DNA from: Ornithinibacillus sp047228935 | GTDB lineage: Bacteria; Bacillota; Bacilli; Bacillales; Amphibacillaceae | DNA length: 64,000 bases | Direction of reading: 5' to 3' | Assembly: GCF_047228935.1 (NCBI RefSeq) | Contig: NZ_JBFEGG010000001.1 | Location: forward strand, 1-64,000 | Part shown: in pieces, positions 53,133 to 62,735 of the stretch | Numbering within the stretch: position 1 is the first letter of the stretch | Layout: each line of letters begins with the position of its first letter | The notes under the pieces: generated by a model | The model's input: the letters and a program-made list of their open reading frames with translations, nothing else | Database searches by the model: none | What the model was told of the DNA's origin: nothing | Position numbers and translations under genes: made by a program

Positions 53133-55187
53133 ATAGATATTGCAGCTAGAATTATAAAAAATAAAAAGCCTATTGTGATCGTATTTATGATTGTTACGTT
53201 AATTAGTGTGATCGCTCAGTTTGGAGTCTCGGTAAATTATAATATGGTAGATTACTTGCCGGAAGATGCCCAGTCAACAAAAGCGATGGAATTAATGGAA
53301 CAAGAATTTGAAGGTGCTGTGCCAAATACACGGGTTATGATAAATAATGTCACGATACAGGAAGCACTTACCATGAAAGAAAAGCTTGCCTCTATTGATG
53401 GTGTGTCTGATGTTACTTGGCTAGATGATGCTATAGATATTAAAACACCGATTGAAATGGCGGATGTAGATACGGTTGAGACTTATTATAAAAATGATAG
53501 TGCATTATTTACTTTTAGTGTTGCATCCGGGAAAGAGGTAGCAGCAACGGATGCTATATACGAACTTGTAGGCGAAGAAGGTGCCGTTTCTGGTGAGGCG
53601 CTTAATACTGCGACTCAACAAAAGATGGCGGTTTCGGAGACCATGTTTGCTGCAGCCTTATTAGTACCAATTATCATTCTAATACTAGTTTTATCCACGA
53701 GTTCATGGGTGGAGCCGGTCTTCTTTTTAACCGCAATTGGTGTTTCTGTACTCATCAACTTAGGAACGAACATCTTTATTGGGGAAGTTTCCTTTGTAAC
53801 GCAGTCTGTTGCCCCGATTTTACAGCTTGCTGTCTCACTTGATTATGCGATATTTCTCTTGCATAGTTTCTCTGATTATAGACAGAAAGTATCGGATCCG
53901 AAAGAAGCAATGAGACTAGCAATGAAGCGATCATTTCCCGCAATTATTGCAAGTGCATCGACTACCTTCTTTGGATTTATTGCTCTAACCTTTATGAAAT
54001 TTGAGATCGGTTCTGATTTAGGTTTAAATCTTGTAAAAGGAATCGTGTTAAGCTTTATTAGTGTAATGGTGTTCTTACCAGCATTAACATTAATGTTCTA
54101 TAAATGGATTGATAAATCGCAGCACAAACCATTCCTTCCAAGTTTCAAAAATGTAGGAAGGCGTGTAGTGAAAGTAAAAGTACCAAGTCTTTTCATTGTG
54201 CTGATTTTAATCGTACCAGCATTTTTAGCTCAAGGGCAAACTAACTTTATTTATGGAATTGGTGACCAACCTGAGTCAACACGAGCCGGAAGTGATATCA
54301 CAAAGATTGAAGACGTATTCGGTAAAAATACGCAAATGGTGTTACTTGTACCAAGAGGGGATATTGCCAAGGAAGAAGAGTTGGTTCGGGAGCTAGAGGG
54401 TATGGACCATGTAAAAAGTGTTCTAGCCTATGTGAATACGGTAGGCTCTGCAATTCCTCCTGAGTACCTAGATGAATCCGTGACGGAACAGTTTTATTCT
54501 GAGCATTATAGCAGAATTATCGTACAGACGAATACAAAAACGGAAGGTGACGAAGCCTTTAGTTTTATTGAAGAAGTACAAGGGATTACTACGGAGTATT
54601 ATGGAGATGAAGCATACTCACTAGGAGAAGGCGTAACGTTATATGACATGAAAAATGTCGTTCAAAAGGATAATACGATAGTGAATCTATTAACTGTTAT
54701 AACTATCGCTATAGTACTACTAGTTACATTTAAATCGATTACTTTTCCTATTATTCTACTTCTTACTATTCAATCAGCTGTTTGGATTAACTTATCTGTT
54801 CCTTACTTTACGAGCTCGTCCTTGGTATTTGTAGGATATTTGATTGTAAGTACAGTACAGCTAGCAGCTACCGTAGATTACGCCATTTTACTAACCGAAG
54901 CATATAAAGAAAATCGAAAAGAAATGTCAGCATTAAAAGCCATTAAGAAAACATTAGATGAGAAAATATTTTCGATAGCAATTTCTGCTTCCATTTTATC
55001 TAGTGTTGGTTTCATTTTATGGATTACATCGTCGAATCCAATTGTATCGTCCATTGGATTATTACTCGGACGTGGGGCGTTACTCGCGTTTATTATGGTA
55101 GTGTTCTTTCTACCGGCCTGTCTATTACTTTTTGATAAAGTAATAGATAAAACCACTTTAAAAGCTAATTTCTATAAGGAGAAATGA
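53133..55187 (+). CDS. MMPL/RND-family transporter (YdfJ-like)
   Basis: A transporter of about 684 residues with two repeats of one span, an external domain and five spans. The marks are VSLDYAIFLLHSF in the first half and AATVDYAILLTEAY in the second, the Asp-Tyr proton-relay segments of MMPL proteins. It exports lipids, drugs or envelope precursors. The start is unclear: GAGGGTGG at 53119-53126 points to ATA at 53133, and the only upstream in-frame usual start is GTG at 53076, without a site and over the putative operator. It overlaps the next gene by a few bases. Confidence 0.85.
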   Translation: MDIAARIIKNKKPIVIVFMIVTLISVIAQFGVSVNYNMVDYLPEDAQSTKAMELMEQEFEGAVPNTRVMINNVTIQEALTMKEKLASIDGVSDVTWLDDAIDIKTPIEMADVDTVETYYKNDSALFTFSVASGKEVAATDAIYELVGEEGAVSGEALNTATQQKMAVSETMFAAALLVPIIILILVLSTSSWVEPVFFLTAIGVSVLINLGTNIFIGEVSFVTQSVAPILQLAVSLDYAIFLLHSFSDYRQKVSDPKEAMRLAMKRSFPAIIASASTTFFGFIALTFMKFEIGSDLGLNLVKGIVLSFISVMVFLPALTLMFYKWIDKSQHKPFLPSFKNVGRRVVKVKVPSLFIVLILIVPAFLAQGQTNFIYGIGDQPESTRAGSDITKIEDVFGKNTQMVLLVPRGDIAKEEELVRELEGMDHVKSVLAYVNTVGSAIPPEYLDESVTEQFYSEHYSRIIVQTNTKTEGDEAFSFIEEVQGITTEYYGDEAYSLGEGVTLYDMKNVVQKDNTIVNLLTVITIAIVLLVTFKSITFPIILLLTIQSAVWINLSVPYFTSSSLVFVGYLIVSTVQLAATVDYAILLTEAYKENRKEMSALKAIKKTLDEKIFSIAISASILSSVGFILWITSSNPIVSSIGLLLGRGALLAFIMVVFFLPACLLLFDKVIDKTTLKANFYKEK

Positions 55188-55189
55188 TG

Positions 55190-57010
55190 ATGAGGAAAAT
55201 GAAAAAAATATTACTAGTTTTAACAGCTGCAATCCTTATATTACCGTCATTTCTTACAACAGTGAATGCGGATAATGACGGTGAGTCTGATGAAAAGAAA
55301 GTCCAAGAAAATGGGGAATACTCATCAAAGGATGAGGTAGTATATGCTAGTTTAGACCCTACAGGAAAAAGAAACGAAATCTATGTTGTTAATACACTAG
55401 ATATCGTAAAAGCAGGAACGATTATGGACTATGGTAGCTATACAAGTTTAAAGAACTTAACCGATTTAGCTAAAATTGAAAATCAACAAGATGAAGTTAG
55501 TTTTTCAGCGTCTGAAGGGAAATTTTATTATCAAGGGAACATCAATGACGCCAATCTTCCTTGGGATATTTCCGTTACGTATTTCTTAGATGGAAATGAC
55601 ATTTCTCCAGAAGAGTTGGCTGGAAAAGATGGGCATGTTGAAATTTATATTAATACAGCTGCTAATGATTCAGTGAACCCAGTATTTAAAGAGAATTACT
55701 TATTACAAATTTCTCTAGCACTTAATACAGAAGTGTTTACTAATATAAGAGCAGAGGACGGAATGATAGCTAATGCTGGTAAAGATAAACAAGTAACGTT
55801 TACCGTAATGCCTGAAAAAGATGCGGAATTAAAGCTTGAAGCGGATGTCTTAGGCTTTGAATTAGAAGGTATTAATTTTACTGGAGTCCCCTCTTCGATG
55901 TCGGTCGATGAAATCAATATAGATGGAATGACAGGAGATATCAAGTCCCTTTCTGATGCCATAGCGGAAATAAATAATGGTGTTGGGGAATTAAATGATG
56001 GGGTTTCGGAATTAAATGATGGTGTAGCTGAATTAACAGATGGATCTGTTCAGTATAAAGATGGTGTTCACGAGCTGGCAGATTCCTCTATCGATCTAGT
56101 AAATGGTTCAAAAGAGATAGAAGAGGCATTGGACACTTTAAATAACTCCATTAACTCATCAGAGGAAATGGATATGTCAGGACTTAGTGAACTAGTAGAC
56201 GGTCTGAGAAAGTTATCTTCTGGACTTAGAGAAACTGCTAATGGATTAGATATATTGAAAAGGAATTTCGGAGATTCATATAATGCTTTAGTTAATGCAA
56301 TAAATAATATTCCTGCATATGAAATTACAAATGCAGAAATAAAAGCATTAAGGGAAAGTGGAGCTAATGTAGAAGTCATAAACCAATTAGTAGAAACATA
56401 TGATGCAGCACAAACCGTTAAAAAAACTTATTCAGCTGTAAAGCCTGGATTTGATGCGGTTGGAGAAACCTTAACTGGGGTAAAAGGGTCACTTACTACC
56501 ATGGCTAATAATGTAGATCAGATGACCAAGGAACTTTCAGCCTCGTTGAATGAGAGTGGAATGGATGGATTAGTACAATTACAGGAGGGAATAGCGGCAT
56601 TATCCTCCAACTATAAAGATTTTCATACAGGATTAGAAAAATATACTGGTGGAGTCAACCAAATCTCGGAAGTATATACTGAGCTCCATAACGGAATGGT
56701 AGAGTTGTCAGAAGGTACGATTAAGCTAGAAAATGGGGTAGTGGAGCTCCATGAAGGTATAACAGAATTAAGAAATTCTACTAGTGATTTGCCAGAACAA
56801 ATGAATAAAGAAGTCGATGAGATGATATCTGATTATGATAAGTCAGATTTTGAACCTGTATCCTTTGTTTCTAGTAAAAATGAAAAAGTAAATTCTGTAC
56901 AATTTGTGTTTAAAACAGATAGTATTAAATATGAAGAACCAAAAGTGGACGAAGAACCTACAAAAGAGAAAAAAGGATTTTGGGAGTTGTTTTTAGATTT
57001 ATTTAGATAA
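55190..57010 (+). CDS. Exported YhgE/Pip-like partner of the MMPL transporter
   Basis: A protein of about 606 residues. A signal peptide (KKILLVLTAAILILPSFLTT) is followed by an extracellular region. From about residue 255 a run of short repeats occurs (LNDGVSELNDGVAELTDG), like the heptad repeats of YhgE/Pip proteins, then a long helical part. The C-terminus KKGFWELFLDLFR is amphipathic. Three ATG codons (55184, 55187, 55190) follow AGGAG; 55190 has the best spacing. Coupled to the MMPL gene, it probably forms an envelope export complex with it. Confidence 0.78.
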   Translation: MRKMKKILLVLTAAILILPSFLTTVNADNDGESDEKKVQENGEYSSKDEVVYASLDPTGKRNEIYVVNTLDIVKAGTIMDYGSYTSLKNLTDLAKIENQQDEVSFSASEGKFYYQGNINDANLPWDISVTYFLDGNDISPEELAGKDGHVEIYINTAANDSVNPVFKENYLLQISLALNTEVFTNIRAEDGMIANAGKDKQVTFTVMPEKDAELKLEADVLGFELEGINFTGVPSSMSVDEINIDGMTGDIKSLSDAIAEINNGVGELNDGVSELNDGVAELTDGSVQYKDGVHELADSSIDLVNGSKEIEEALDTLNNSINSSEEMDMSGLSELVDGLRKLSSGLRETANGLDILKRNFGDSYNALVNAINNIPAYEITNAEIKALRESGANVEVINQLVETYDAAQTVKKTYSAVKPGFDAVGETLTGVKGSLTTMANNVDQMTKELSASLNESGMDGLVQLQEGIAALSSNYKDFHTGLEKYTGGVNQISEVYTELHNGMVELSEGTIKLENGVVELHEGITELRNSTSDLPEQMNKEVDEMISDYDKSDFEPVSFVSSKNEKVNSVQFVFKTDSIKYEEPKVDEEPTKEKKGFWELFLDLFR

Positions 57011-57015
57011 GAAGA

Positions 57016-57062
57016 AGGTGTCAAGTATAGCTTAACAGCAATACTTGACACCTATTTTTTGG
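57016..57062 (+). terminator. Terminator of the MMPL operon
   Basis: AGGTGTCAAGTAT at 57016-57028 pairs with ATACTTGACACCT at 57041-57053, then T residues. Confidence 0.88.
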
Positions 57063-57191
57063 TTTGAACTATATAATTTTGACGATAGAATTCGGATTTA
57101 TTAGTAACAATTTCCTGAACAAGTATTGTACTCAAACCTCTAATAAAAGTGTTACGATAGAATTTAGTATTAAAATTTTGGAGGAAACATC

Positions 57192-58298
57192 ATGCAACAA
57201 CAAGGATACTTTTACAACTTTTTAGAACCGGTTTCTCAAGATTTAGCATTTGTAGCAAAACAGTTAGAGAATAGTATTTTTACAAGTCCAAGAGTTGTCC
57301 TAACCCACTCAAGGATTTTTATTGAACATATTTTACAGAAAGTAATGGAGATGGAAAAGCTTCCTACCATTCGTAAGGGGATGCTTATGGATCAAATTAA
57401 TATACTCGATGAGAAAGGTTATCTTACTGAGGAAATTCGAGATTCTCTTCATTATGTGAGAATGCAAGGGAATCAGGCTGCACATGATCCGAGGAAATTT
57501 CGTTATTCTGAAGCTTTATTATGCTGGGAAGCAATTTACATCATTGTAAAATGGTATGTGGAAGTCTATGCTTCTCATAATATCGAAGTTCCGGAATATC
57601 AGGACCCGTCTCCACGGAATCAACAAACGTTTGACATACAAGAGCTTGTATTTAAATTAGATGCGTTAGAAGCACGATTATCCGCTGCTTTTACTAAACG
57701 TGAAGGGGAAGAGGTAGGGAGAAATACTATTGTAATAGATGAAAAAATTACTGATACTCTCCCTGGAAATACTTCAATTCGTATTATTTCTTATAAGAGT
57801 GACTCAATTGAAATTCCGTATTTCCTTCGTGATGCATTTCTACTTCCACAACGTTTTCCAAGGTCAGAAACGTTTTTAATTAGGCTTGGTGCTGAGCAGC
57901 ATGGAAGAATTATGAGTGAGCTTCCGAGTAACTTAGAAGGACTTTCCAAACATGTGAAACGGTTCTCGGAGAAGAATGAAGGACAATTTTTTGAAGAGCT
58001 GAAAATATTTATTGAGGAAGAGAAGATTCGTAGACAGATAGCAACCGATCGTCCCGGAGACCTATTCTTCTTTTTCAAGACGGATTACATTGTTGTAACA
58101 GAGGAGTTATCCTTAATTCCTTTAACAGAAAGGCATTTTACTGGTATTCCAAATCTATTAAGACAAATGCAGGAGGACCAGATTGAAAGAGTCGGTCAAT
58201 TGCCGATGGAATTACTTATATTAGCAAAATATGATCGTGTAGGTATAGGGACGGTTGAAAGGTTATTTGAGCAGTTGAAGGAAATGCAAGGGGTGTAG
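57192..58298 (+). CDS. DUF4145 domain protein
   Basis: A 368-residue soluble protein. Residues 10-125 match DUF4145: SPRVVLTHSRIFIEHILQKV, then GYLTEEIRDSLHYVRMQGNQAAHD. This domain is often found in restriction and defence-type proteins, but also alone in Bacillus. The C-terminal 170 residues are unassigned and end with a helical LEQLKEMQ-type tail. TTGGAGG lies before the ATG. It is monocistronic; no restriction or methylase gene is nearby. Confidence 0.75.
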   Translation: MQQQGYFYNFLEPVSQDLAFVAKQLENSIFTSPRVVLTHSRIFIEHILQKVMEMEKLPTIRKGMLMDQINILDEKGYLTEEIRDSLHYVRMQGNQAAHDPRKFRYSEALLCWEAIYIIVKWYVEVYASHNIEVPEYQDPSPRNQQTFDIQELVFKLDALEARLSAAFTKREGEEVGRNTIVIDEKITDTLPGNTSIRIISYKSDSIEIPYFLRDAFLLPQRFPRSETFLIRLGAEQHGRIMSELPSNLEGLSKHVKRFSEKNEGQFFEELKIFIEEEKIRRQIATDRPGDLFFFFKTDYIVVTEELSLIPLTERHFTGIPNLLRQMQEDQIERVGQLPMELLILAKYDRVGIGTVERLFEQLKEMQGV

Positions 58299-58456
58299 GA
58301 AGGGGATTAGCTCTCCTTCCCTATTCTTTGGAACGGTAAGGTATCAGAGGGAATAATTCTATATACCCCTAAAAAAGGAATTATATAACAAAAAAATAAT
58401 TCTACTAATTTAGTATGTTATGTTGTATATTTATAGAATAAATGATGAACGAAGAT

Positions 58457-58572
58457 ATCATCCGTTCCTCATTTGAAAAAGGCAAATCTATTGAAAGATA
58501 GAGACGCAAAGTTACAGACCTAAAGTTCTAGAAACTATGGTGGCTGAACCGCTGAAGAATGGAGAATGATGA
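58457..58572 (+). ncRNA. Cyclic-di-GMP-I riboswitch (GEMM-I)
   Basis: The conserved GEMM-I features are present in order: AAAAAGGCAAA, P2 hairpin TCTAT-TGAAAG-ATAGA with a GAAA tetraloop, GACGCAAAG (58503-58511), GACCTAAAG then CTATGG (the tetraloop receptor), and GGCTGAACCGCTG. P1 forms between about 58457-58479 and 58556-58572. It lies 60 bp upstream of an exported protein gene. Downstream, CCAATAT (58599 onward) can pair with ATATTTGG at the ribosome binding site, so control of translation is likely. Confidence 0.9.
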
Positions 58573-58631
58573 CCAATATAAGTCTAATTCTATATTCTTC
58601 CAATATCTTACTATATTTGGAGGGATTTTTT

Positions 58632-59906
58632 ATGTTTACATTTAGTAAAAACTTTAGAAACGTATTTGTTTCCAGTGTTGTTGCAACGACTTTTGCAATT
58701 ACTTTAGGAGTTGGCCCGGCTTTAGCCGAGGAAGGAACGGAAACAGAAGTAGAGGATATTGTTTCACAAGAAGAAGATACGAGTACAACTGAAACCGAGG
58801 TGATGGATCCTAATGCTGAGGATGAAGTAATAGAAGAAGCTGTTAAGGAAGAAACGGAAACAGATGAAGCTTCAGAGGAAGAGAAAGAAACTCTAGATGA
58901 AGAAGAGTCTCCATCCCTAATTCCTGGTGATTTCTTCTACTTCTTTAAAACACTTCGTGAAAACGTTCAGCTTGCATTAACATTTGATGAAGTGAAAGAA
59001 GCGGAATTACTTGCACAATTTGCTGAAGAAAGAATAAAAGAAGCTCAAGTTTTAATTGAGGATGGTCAAACTGACTTAGCACAAGAAATTCTTCAAAAGG
59101 CAATTGAGCAACAAGAACAAGCATTAGCAACCTATGAAGAAGCTTCTGAAACAGAAGATGTTGAAGATGAAGTAGAGGAATCTACTAATGAAGAGGTTGT
59201 TGAAGATGAAACAGTTGATCCAATTCGTGCTGAATTAGAAGAGAAAATGGCATCCAATTTACTTGCTTTAACTGCAGTACTTGAAAAGATTGAGAATCCT
59301 CAAGCTAAAGAATCAATACAAAAGAATATCGTGAAAGCACAAGAAAAGCTAGAGAAGAAAATCAATAAAAAACTGGCAAAACTTCAAGAAAAAGAATTAA
59401 AGGCTGACAAGAAACTTGCTGAGATTGATGAGAAATTAGAAGCTGGTGAAATTGATGAAAATGAATACCAAGAAGAACTTGCTGAATTAAATAAAGAGTT
59501 AGCCGAAGAGCAAAAAGAGCTTCTGGAAGAAGTAAATGAAGAGGCAGAAGAGACTATAAAGGATGTAAGTGAAAAAGGGAAAGAAATAGAGGAAAAGCAT
59601 CAAGAACTGTCTGATCGTGATAAGGATAAAGCAGAGCAGGCACGTGAAAAGGCAGAAGAAAAGAAACGTGAAGAATTGAAGAAACAAGAAGAGAAGACAA
59701 AGGAAGCTGAAAAAAAGAAATGTGAAGAATTGAAGAAGCAAGCAGAAAAAGAAAAAGAAGAAGCAAAAAAGGCTGAAGAAAAACAACGTCAAGAAGCTGA
59801 AAAACAGCGTGAAGAGGCAAAAAAACGCTCAGAAAAAGTAGATAAAGAAACGGAAGACAAGCAAGAAAAAGCAGAAAAAGAGCGTGAAGAAGAAAGTGAT
59901 GAATAG
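58632..59906 (+). CDS. Exported DUF5667-type charged coiled-coil protein
   Basis: A 424-residue protein. A signal peptide (residues about 10-31, cut after ALA) is followed by an acidic Thr/Glu linker. The DUF5667-like domain (about residues 93-170) starts SLIPGDFFYFFKTLRENVQ and continues with helices. From about 220 on it is a long Lys/Glu coiled coil ending in KAEKEREEESDE. A single Cys in the coil (KKKCEELKK) is unusual. GGAGGG lies 7 nt before ATG 58632. No cell-wall anchor is seen. A c-di-GMP riboswitch controls it. Confidence 0.8.
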   Translation: MFTFSKNFRNVFVSSVVATTFAITLGVGPALAEEGTETEVEDIVSQEEDTSTTETEVMDPNAEDEVIEEAVKEETETDEASEEEKETLDEEESPSLIPGDFFYFFKTLRENVQLALTFDEVKEAELLAQFAEERIKEAQVLIEDGQTDLAQEILQKAIEQQEQALATYEEASETEDVEDEVEESTNEEVVEDETVDPIRAELEEKMASNLLALTAVLEKIENPQAKESIQKNIVKAQEKLEKKINKKLAKLQEKELKADKKLAEIDEKLEAGEIDENEYQEELAELNKELAEEQKELLEEVNEEAEETIKDVSEKGKEIEEKHQELSDRDKDKAEQAREKAEEKKREELKKQEEKTKEAEKKKCEELKKQAEKEKEEAKKAEEKQRQEAEKQREEAKKRSEKVDKETEDKQEKAEKEREEESDE

Positions 59907-59928
59907 ATAGAATAATTGAACCATTAGG

Positions 59929-59958
59929 GGGAGTGGATTATAATCTACTCCTCTTTTT
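59929..59958 (+). terminator. Terminator after the DUF5667-type gene
   Basis: GGAGTGGATTA and TAATCTACTCC form a stem with one G-T pair and a tight central loop (59930-59951), followed by T residues. Confidence 0.75.
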
Positions 59959-60135
59959 TTATATTGAGAGCAATTCATTACGAATTTGGTAGATCCGGTA
60001 GATCCAAGACACTAGAAATATTTTATCCATTCTATAAAAACGGTAAATAACTAGTAACAAATATTATGGTGCTTTTCTTTCCAGACATGATAAAGGATTG
60101 AATTGAATATATATCGTGTAAAGGAGGGGATTCTA

Positions 60136-61062
60136 ATTGCTATAAAAATTTTATTTTTTGGTGATCCTGGTATTGATGATTCACTAGCGCTAATGTATAG
60201 CCTTATTGATCCAACTTTTGAAATTGTTGGGGTAGTGACCAGTTATGGAAATGTGACCAAAGACCAAGCAACTGCAAATGCTGCCTATCTATTACAATTA
60301 GCAGGGAAGCATAATGTTCCAATAATTCCTGGTGCTTCGCAACCAGTACAGCAAGAAGTGGTGACGTTCTATCCTGAAATTCATGGAGAAGGAATCGGTC
60401 CAATTAAACCTCCAACTAATATTCAATATCAGATTTATCCCTTTGATACAATTCGGTTCATTATTGAAAGATACCGAAATGAGCTTATTATTGTCGATAC
60501 AGGTCGTTCTACTACATTGGCGACGGCATTTATATTATTTCCAGACCACATGAAATTGGTTCACTCGTATTATGTAATGGGAGGGGCTTTCTTTTTTCCA
60601 GGCAATGTTACACCATTGGCCGAGGCTAACTTCCATGGTGATCCAACCTCGTCTAATTTCGTTCTAAAATATGCCCATAATTTAACGATTACCCCTTTAA
60701 ATGCCACCCAGTTTGCTATTCTTACTCCAGACATTGTGGATTTAATTTCTCGAAACAAGAAGAACGTATATGCATTCATGCTTTCGCCAATTTTTGAATA
60801 TTATTACGAATTTTATAAAAAAACGAATCCTGGTATTCCAGGAGCACCAATTCATGACCTACTTACCGTAATGTTAATTAAGAACCCACATATTGTTGAC
60901 TATATTTACTACGATGCAAAAGTTGTGGAGGAAGTTGAGGCTAAAGGAATGTCCTATATTGATATTCGCCCAACAAGTAAAACGGGTAAGACAAGAATTG
61001 CAATAAAGCTTCATTATGATAAATTTATTGAGGAGTTTAGTAGAGTAATGTTGCCGGAATAA
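60136..61062 (+). CDS. Nucleoside hydrolase family protein
   Basis: A 308-residue (or longer) N-ribohydrolase. FGDPGIDDSLALMY at the N-terminus matches the DTDPGIDD calcium-binding motif, with the first Asp of the usual DTD replaced by Gly. Later parts are TSYGNVTKDQATANAAYLL and EANFHGDP (usually NxxxDP). It splits nucleosides into base and ribose. The start is uncertain: AAGGAGGGG at 60121-60128 is spaced for ATT at 60136, while TTG 60103 follows AAAGGA. The ATT start gives the normal short N-terminus. Confidence 0.85.
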   Translation: MAIKILFFGDPGIDDSLALMYSLIDPTFEIVGVVTSYGNVTKDQATANAAYLLQLAGKHNVPIIPGASQPVQQEVVTFYPEIHGEGIGPIKPPTNIQYQIYPFDTIRFIIERYRNELIIVDTGRSTTLATAFILFPDHMKLVHSYYVMGGAFFFPGNVTPLAEANFHGDPTSSNFVLKYAHNLTITPLNATQFAILTPDIVDLISRNKKNVYAFMLSPIFEYYYEFYKKTNPGIPGAPIHDLLTVMLIKNPHIVDYIYYDAKVVEEVEAKGMSYIDIRPTSKTGKTRIAIKLHYDKFIEEFSRVMLPE

Positions 61063-61087
61063 CGTGGGACAGGTTCTTGTCCCACAA

Positions 61088-62275
61088 TTAATTCGTCCGT
61101 TTTAGCCGTTCTCTTTTTCCATGCAGAACATAATAGAAAATGGTAGTTAATAATACTAAAACGCCAATAATAGCATATAGATTTCGATAACCAGTAAGCG
61201 GAATGATAATCCCTAGAATATACGGTCCAAATCCAAGTCCAGCATCAAGAAAAATATAGTAGGTGGATGTTGCAAGTCCTACTCTTTGAGGTGGAACTAC
61301 TTTTACTGCAATTGCTTGGGTGATCGATTGCATATTACCAAATCCAAACCCCATAAGGACTCCTGCGAGTAATAAAGAAATACTTCCTTCAGCTGAACTT
61401 AATAGAAGTAATCCACCTCCGAAAAGAATAAAAGCAGGATACATTACCGCATTTGCACCTCTTCTATCCATTAATCGTCCTGTAAACGGTCGGGAAACCA
61501 AAATGGCTATAGCATAAACTACAAAAAATAAGCTCGCGACTTCAACTAAGTCTATTTCAATAGCATAAAAATTAATGAAAGAAAGGACACTAGCATAACA
61601 AAAGGATGTTACAAGAATGATAAGGGCTATAGGTAAAGCTTTTGGTTCAATGAAGCTAGATAGCGTAAGTCCAGTTAGTTTCGTTTCAGTATTTGAATGT
61701 TCTACTTCTGGTATATTTATAAAAAAGGCAAATAGCATACTACTAATCCCTAATACGAGACAAAAGCTGAAAATCATTTGAAAACTCACATGCTGACTCA
61801 TAAAAATTCCGAAAAAAGGCCCAATGGCGGTAGCCAGCGTAATACTCAAACTATAGAAACCAATTCCTTCACCTTTACGTTGTTTCGGTATAATCTCAGC
61901 AACGATTGTTCCGGTTGCTGTACTAGCCATTCCTAATGCAATTCCGTGTAATAATCGCGTAATCATAAGAAAGGTAATTCCTAGCTCGATAAAATATAGA
62001 CAGGAAGTTAAGGTGAAAAAAAGTAACCCTATAAATAACATTCGCTTATTTCCGATCGATGTAATGAAGCGACCGATGAAAAGCCTACCTATTAACGTTC
62101 CGATAATGAAGATACCAGTTGCAAGACCAGCCTGGCTTTCTGAAGCATGGAACTGTTCCACCACATAGACAGCCATCGTGACAAGTAATAAATAAAATAC
62201 TAAGTATAAGAATAAGTTTGCTGACGAAATAATAATAAAATCTTTCGTCCATAATTTTGCTTTAGGTTGATTCAC
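61088..62275 (-). CDS. MFS transporter (12 TM, drug or sugar efflux type)
   Basis: A 395-residue 12-span transporter of the MFS. Motif A appears in both halves: GRLFIGRFITSIGNKRML and SRPFTGRLMDRRGANAV. GIALGMASTATGTIVAEI precedes motif C-like sequence. GTG start with GGGGAT upstream. The gene lies 11 bp after the marR-type gene on the same strand; such pairs usually export the compound sensed by the regulator. Confidence 0.9.
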   Translation of the reverse strand: MNQPKAKLWTKDFIIISSANLFLYLVFYLLLVTMAVYVVEQFHASESQAGLATGIFIIGTLIGRLFIGRFITSIGNKRMLFIGLLFFTLTSCLYFIELGITFLMITRLLHGIALGMASTATGTIVAEIIPKQRKGEGIGFYSLSITLATAIGPFFGIFMSQHVSFQMIFSFCLVLGISSMLFAFFINIPEVEHSNTETKLTGLTLSSFIEPKALPIALIILVTSFCYASVLSFINFYAIEIDLVEVASLFFVVYAIAILVSRPFTGRLMDRRGANAVMYPAFILFGGGLLLLSSAEGSISLLLAGVLMGFGFGNMQSITQAIAVKVVPPQRVGLATSTYYIFLDAGLGFGPYILGIIIPLTGYRNLYAIIGVLVLLTTIFYYVLHGKRERLKRTN

Positions 62276-62286
62276 TATATATCCCC

Positions 62287-62706
62287 TTATTTCATGATGT
62301 TTTTTCGTATTTCCTCTAAAATTTGAATTGTCTCTAGTTGTTCTTCTTCAGATATACCATTTAACATTTCTTCTTCAAATTGATCAATGGTCTTGCGGAC
62401 TTCTTGGTAAATTTCTTGTCCAGGCTTGGTTAGTTGCATTCGCTTCTCACGCTTATCTTTTCCAGGCTTTTGCTCGACATAGCCTAACTTCTCTAACCTC
62501 GCCATAGTCCTTGTTATCGTTGGCTTTTCCACTCCTTGATAATGGGAAATTTCAACATTTGTAGCTGCACCGTAATTGTACAAGTAGTACAAAATTGTCC
62601 ATTGAGCTCGATGTAATTGATGTTTGTTAAGCTCTATATTTAAGTGATTTTCAAATGGACGATAAAGCAATATAAGCTGATGAAAAAATTTTTGCGAAGT
62701 TTTTAT
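62287..62706 (-). CDS. MarR-family regulator
   Basis: A winged-helix regulator of about 139 residues. The HTH is NVEISHYQGVEKPTITRTMARLEKLGYVEQ, and the wing has KDKREKRMQLT. The frame reads back through FFHQLILLYRPFE, the usual MarR N-terminus. A strong site AGGAGGG (62713-62719) is spaced 6 nt from ATA at 62706; no ATG, GTG or TTG fits, and the TTG at 62670 has no site and would cut the first helix. It likely represses itself and the MFS gene. Confidence 0.85.
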   Translation of the reverse strand: MKTSQKFFHQLILLYRPFENHLNIELNKHQLHRAQWTILYYLYNYGAATNVEISHYQGVEKPTITRTMARLEKLGYVEQKPGKDKREKRMQLTKPGQEIYQEVRKTIDQFEEEMLNGISEEEQLETIQILEEIRKNIMK

Positions 62707-62735
62707 ATAAATCCCTCCTAAAATGGTTAGTGAAG

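Noticed and set aside
57192..58298. DUF4145 gene as part of a defence island
   Set aside because: No restriction, methylase, helicase or other defence gene is adjacent; DUF4145 alone is not enough.
59499..59820. Minus-strand Phe/Leu-rich frames
   Set aside because: These are mirror images of the Lys/Glu-rich coding sequence of the coiled-coil protein.
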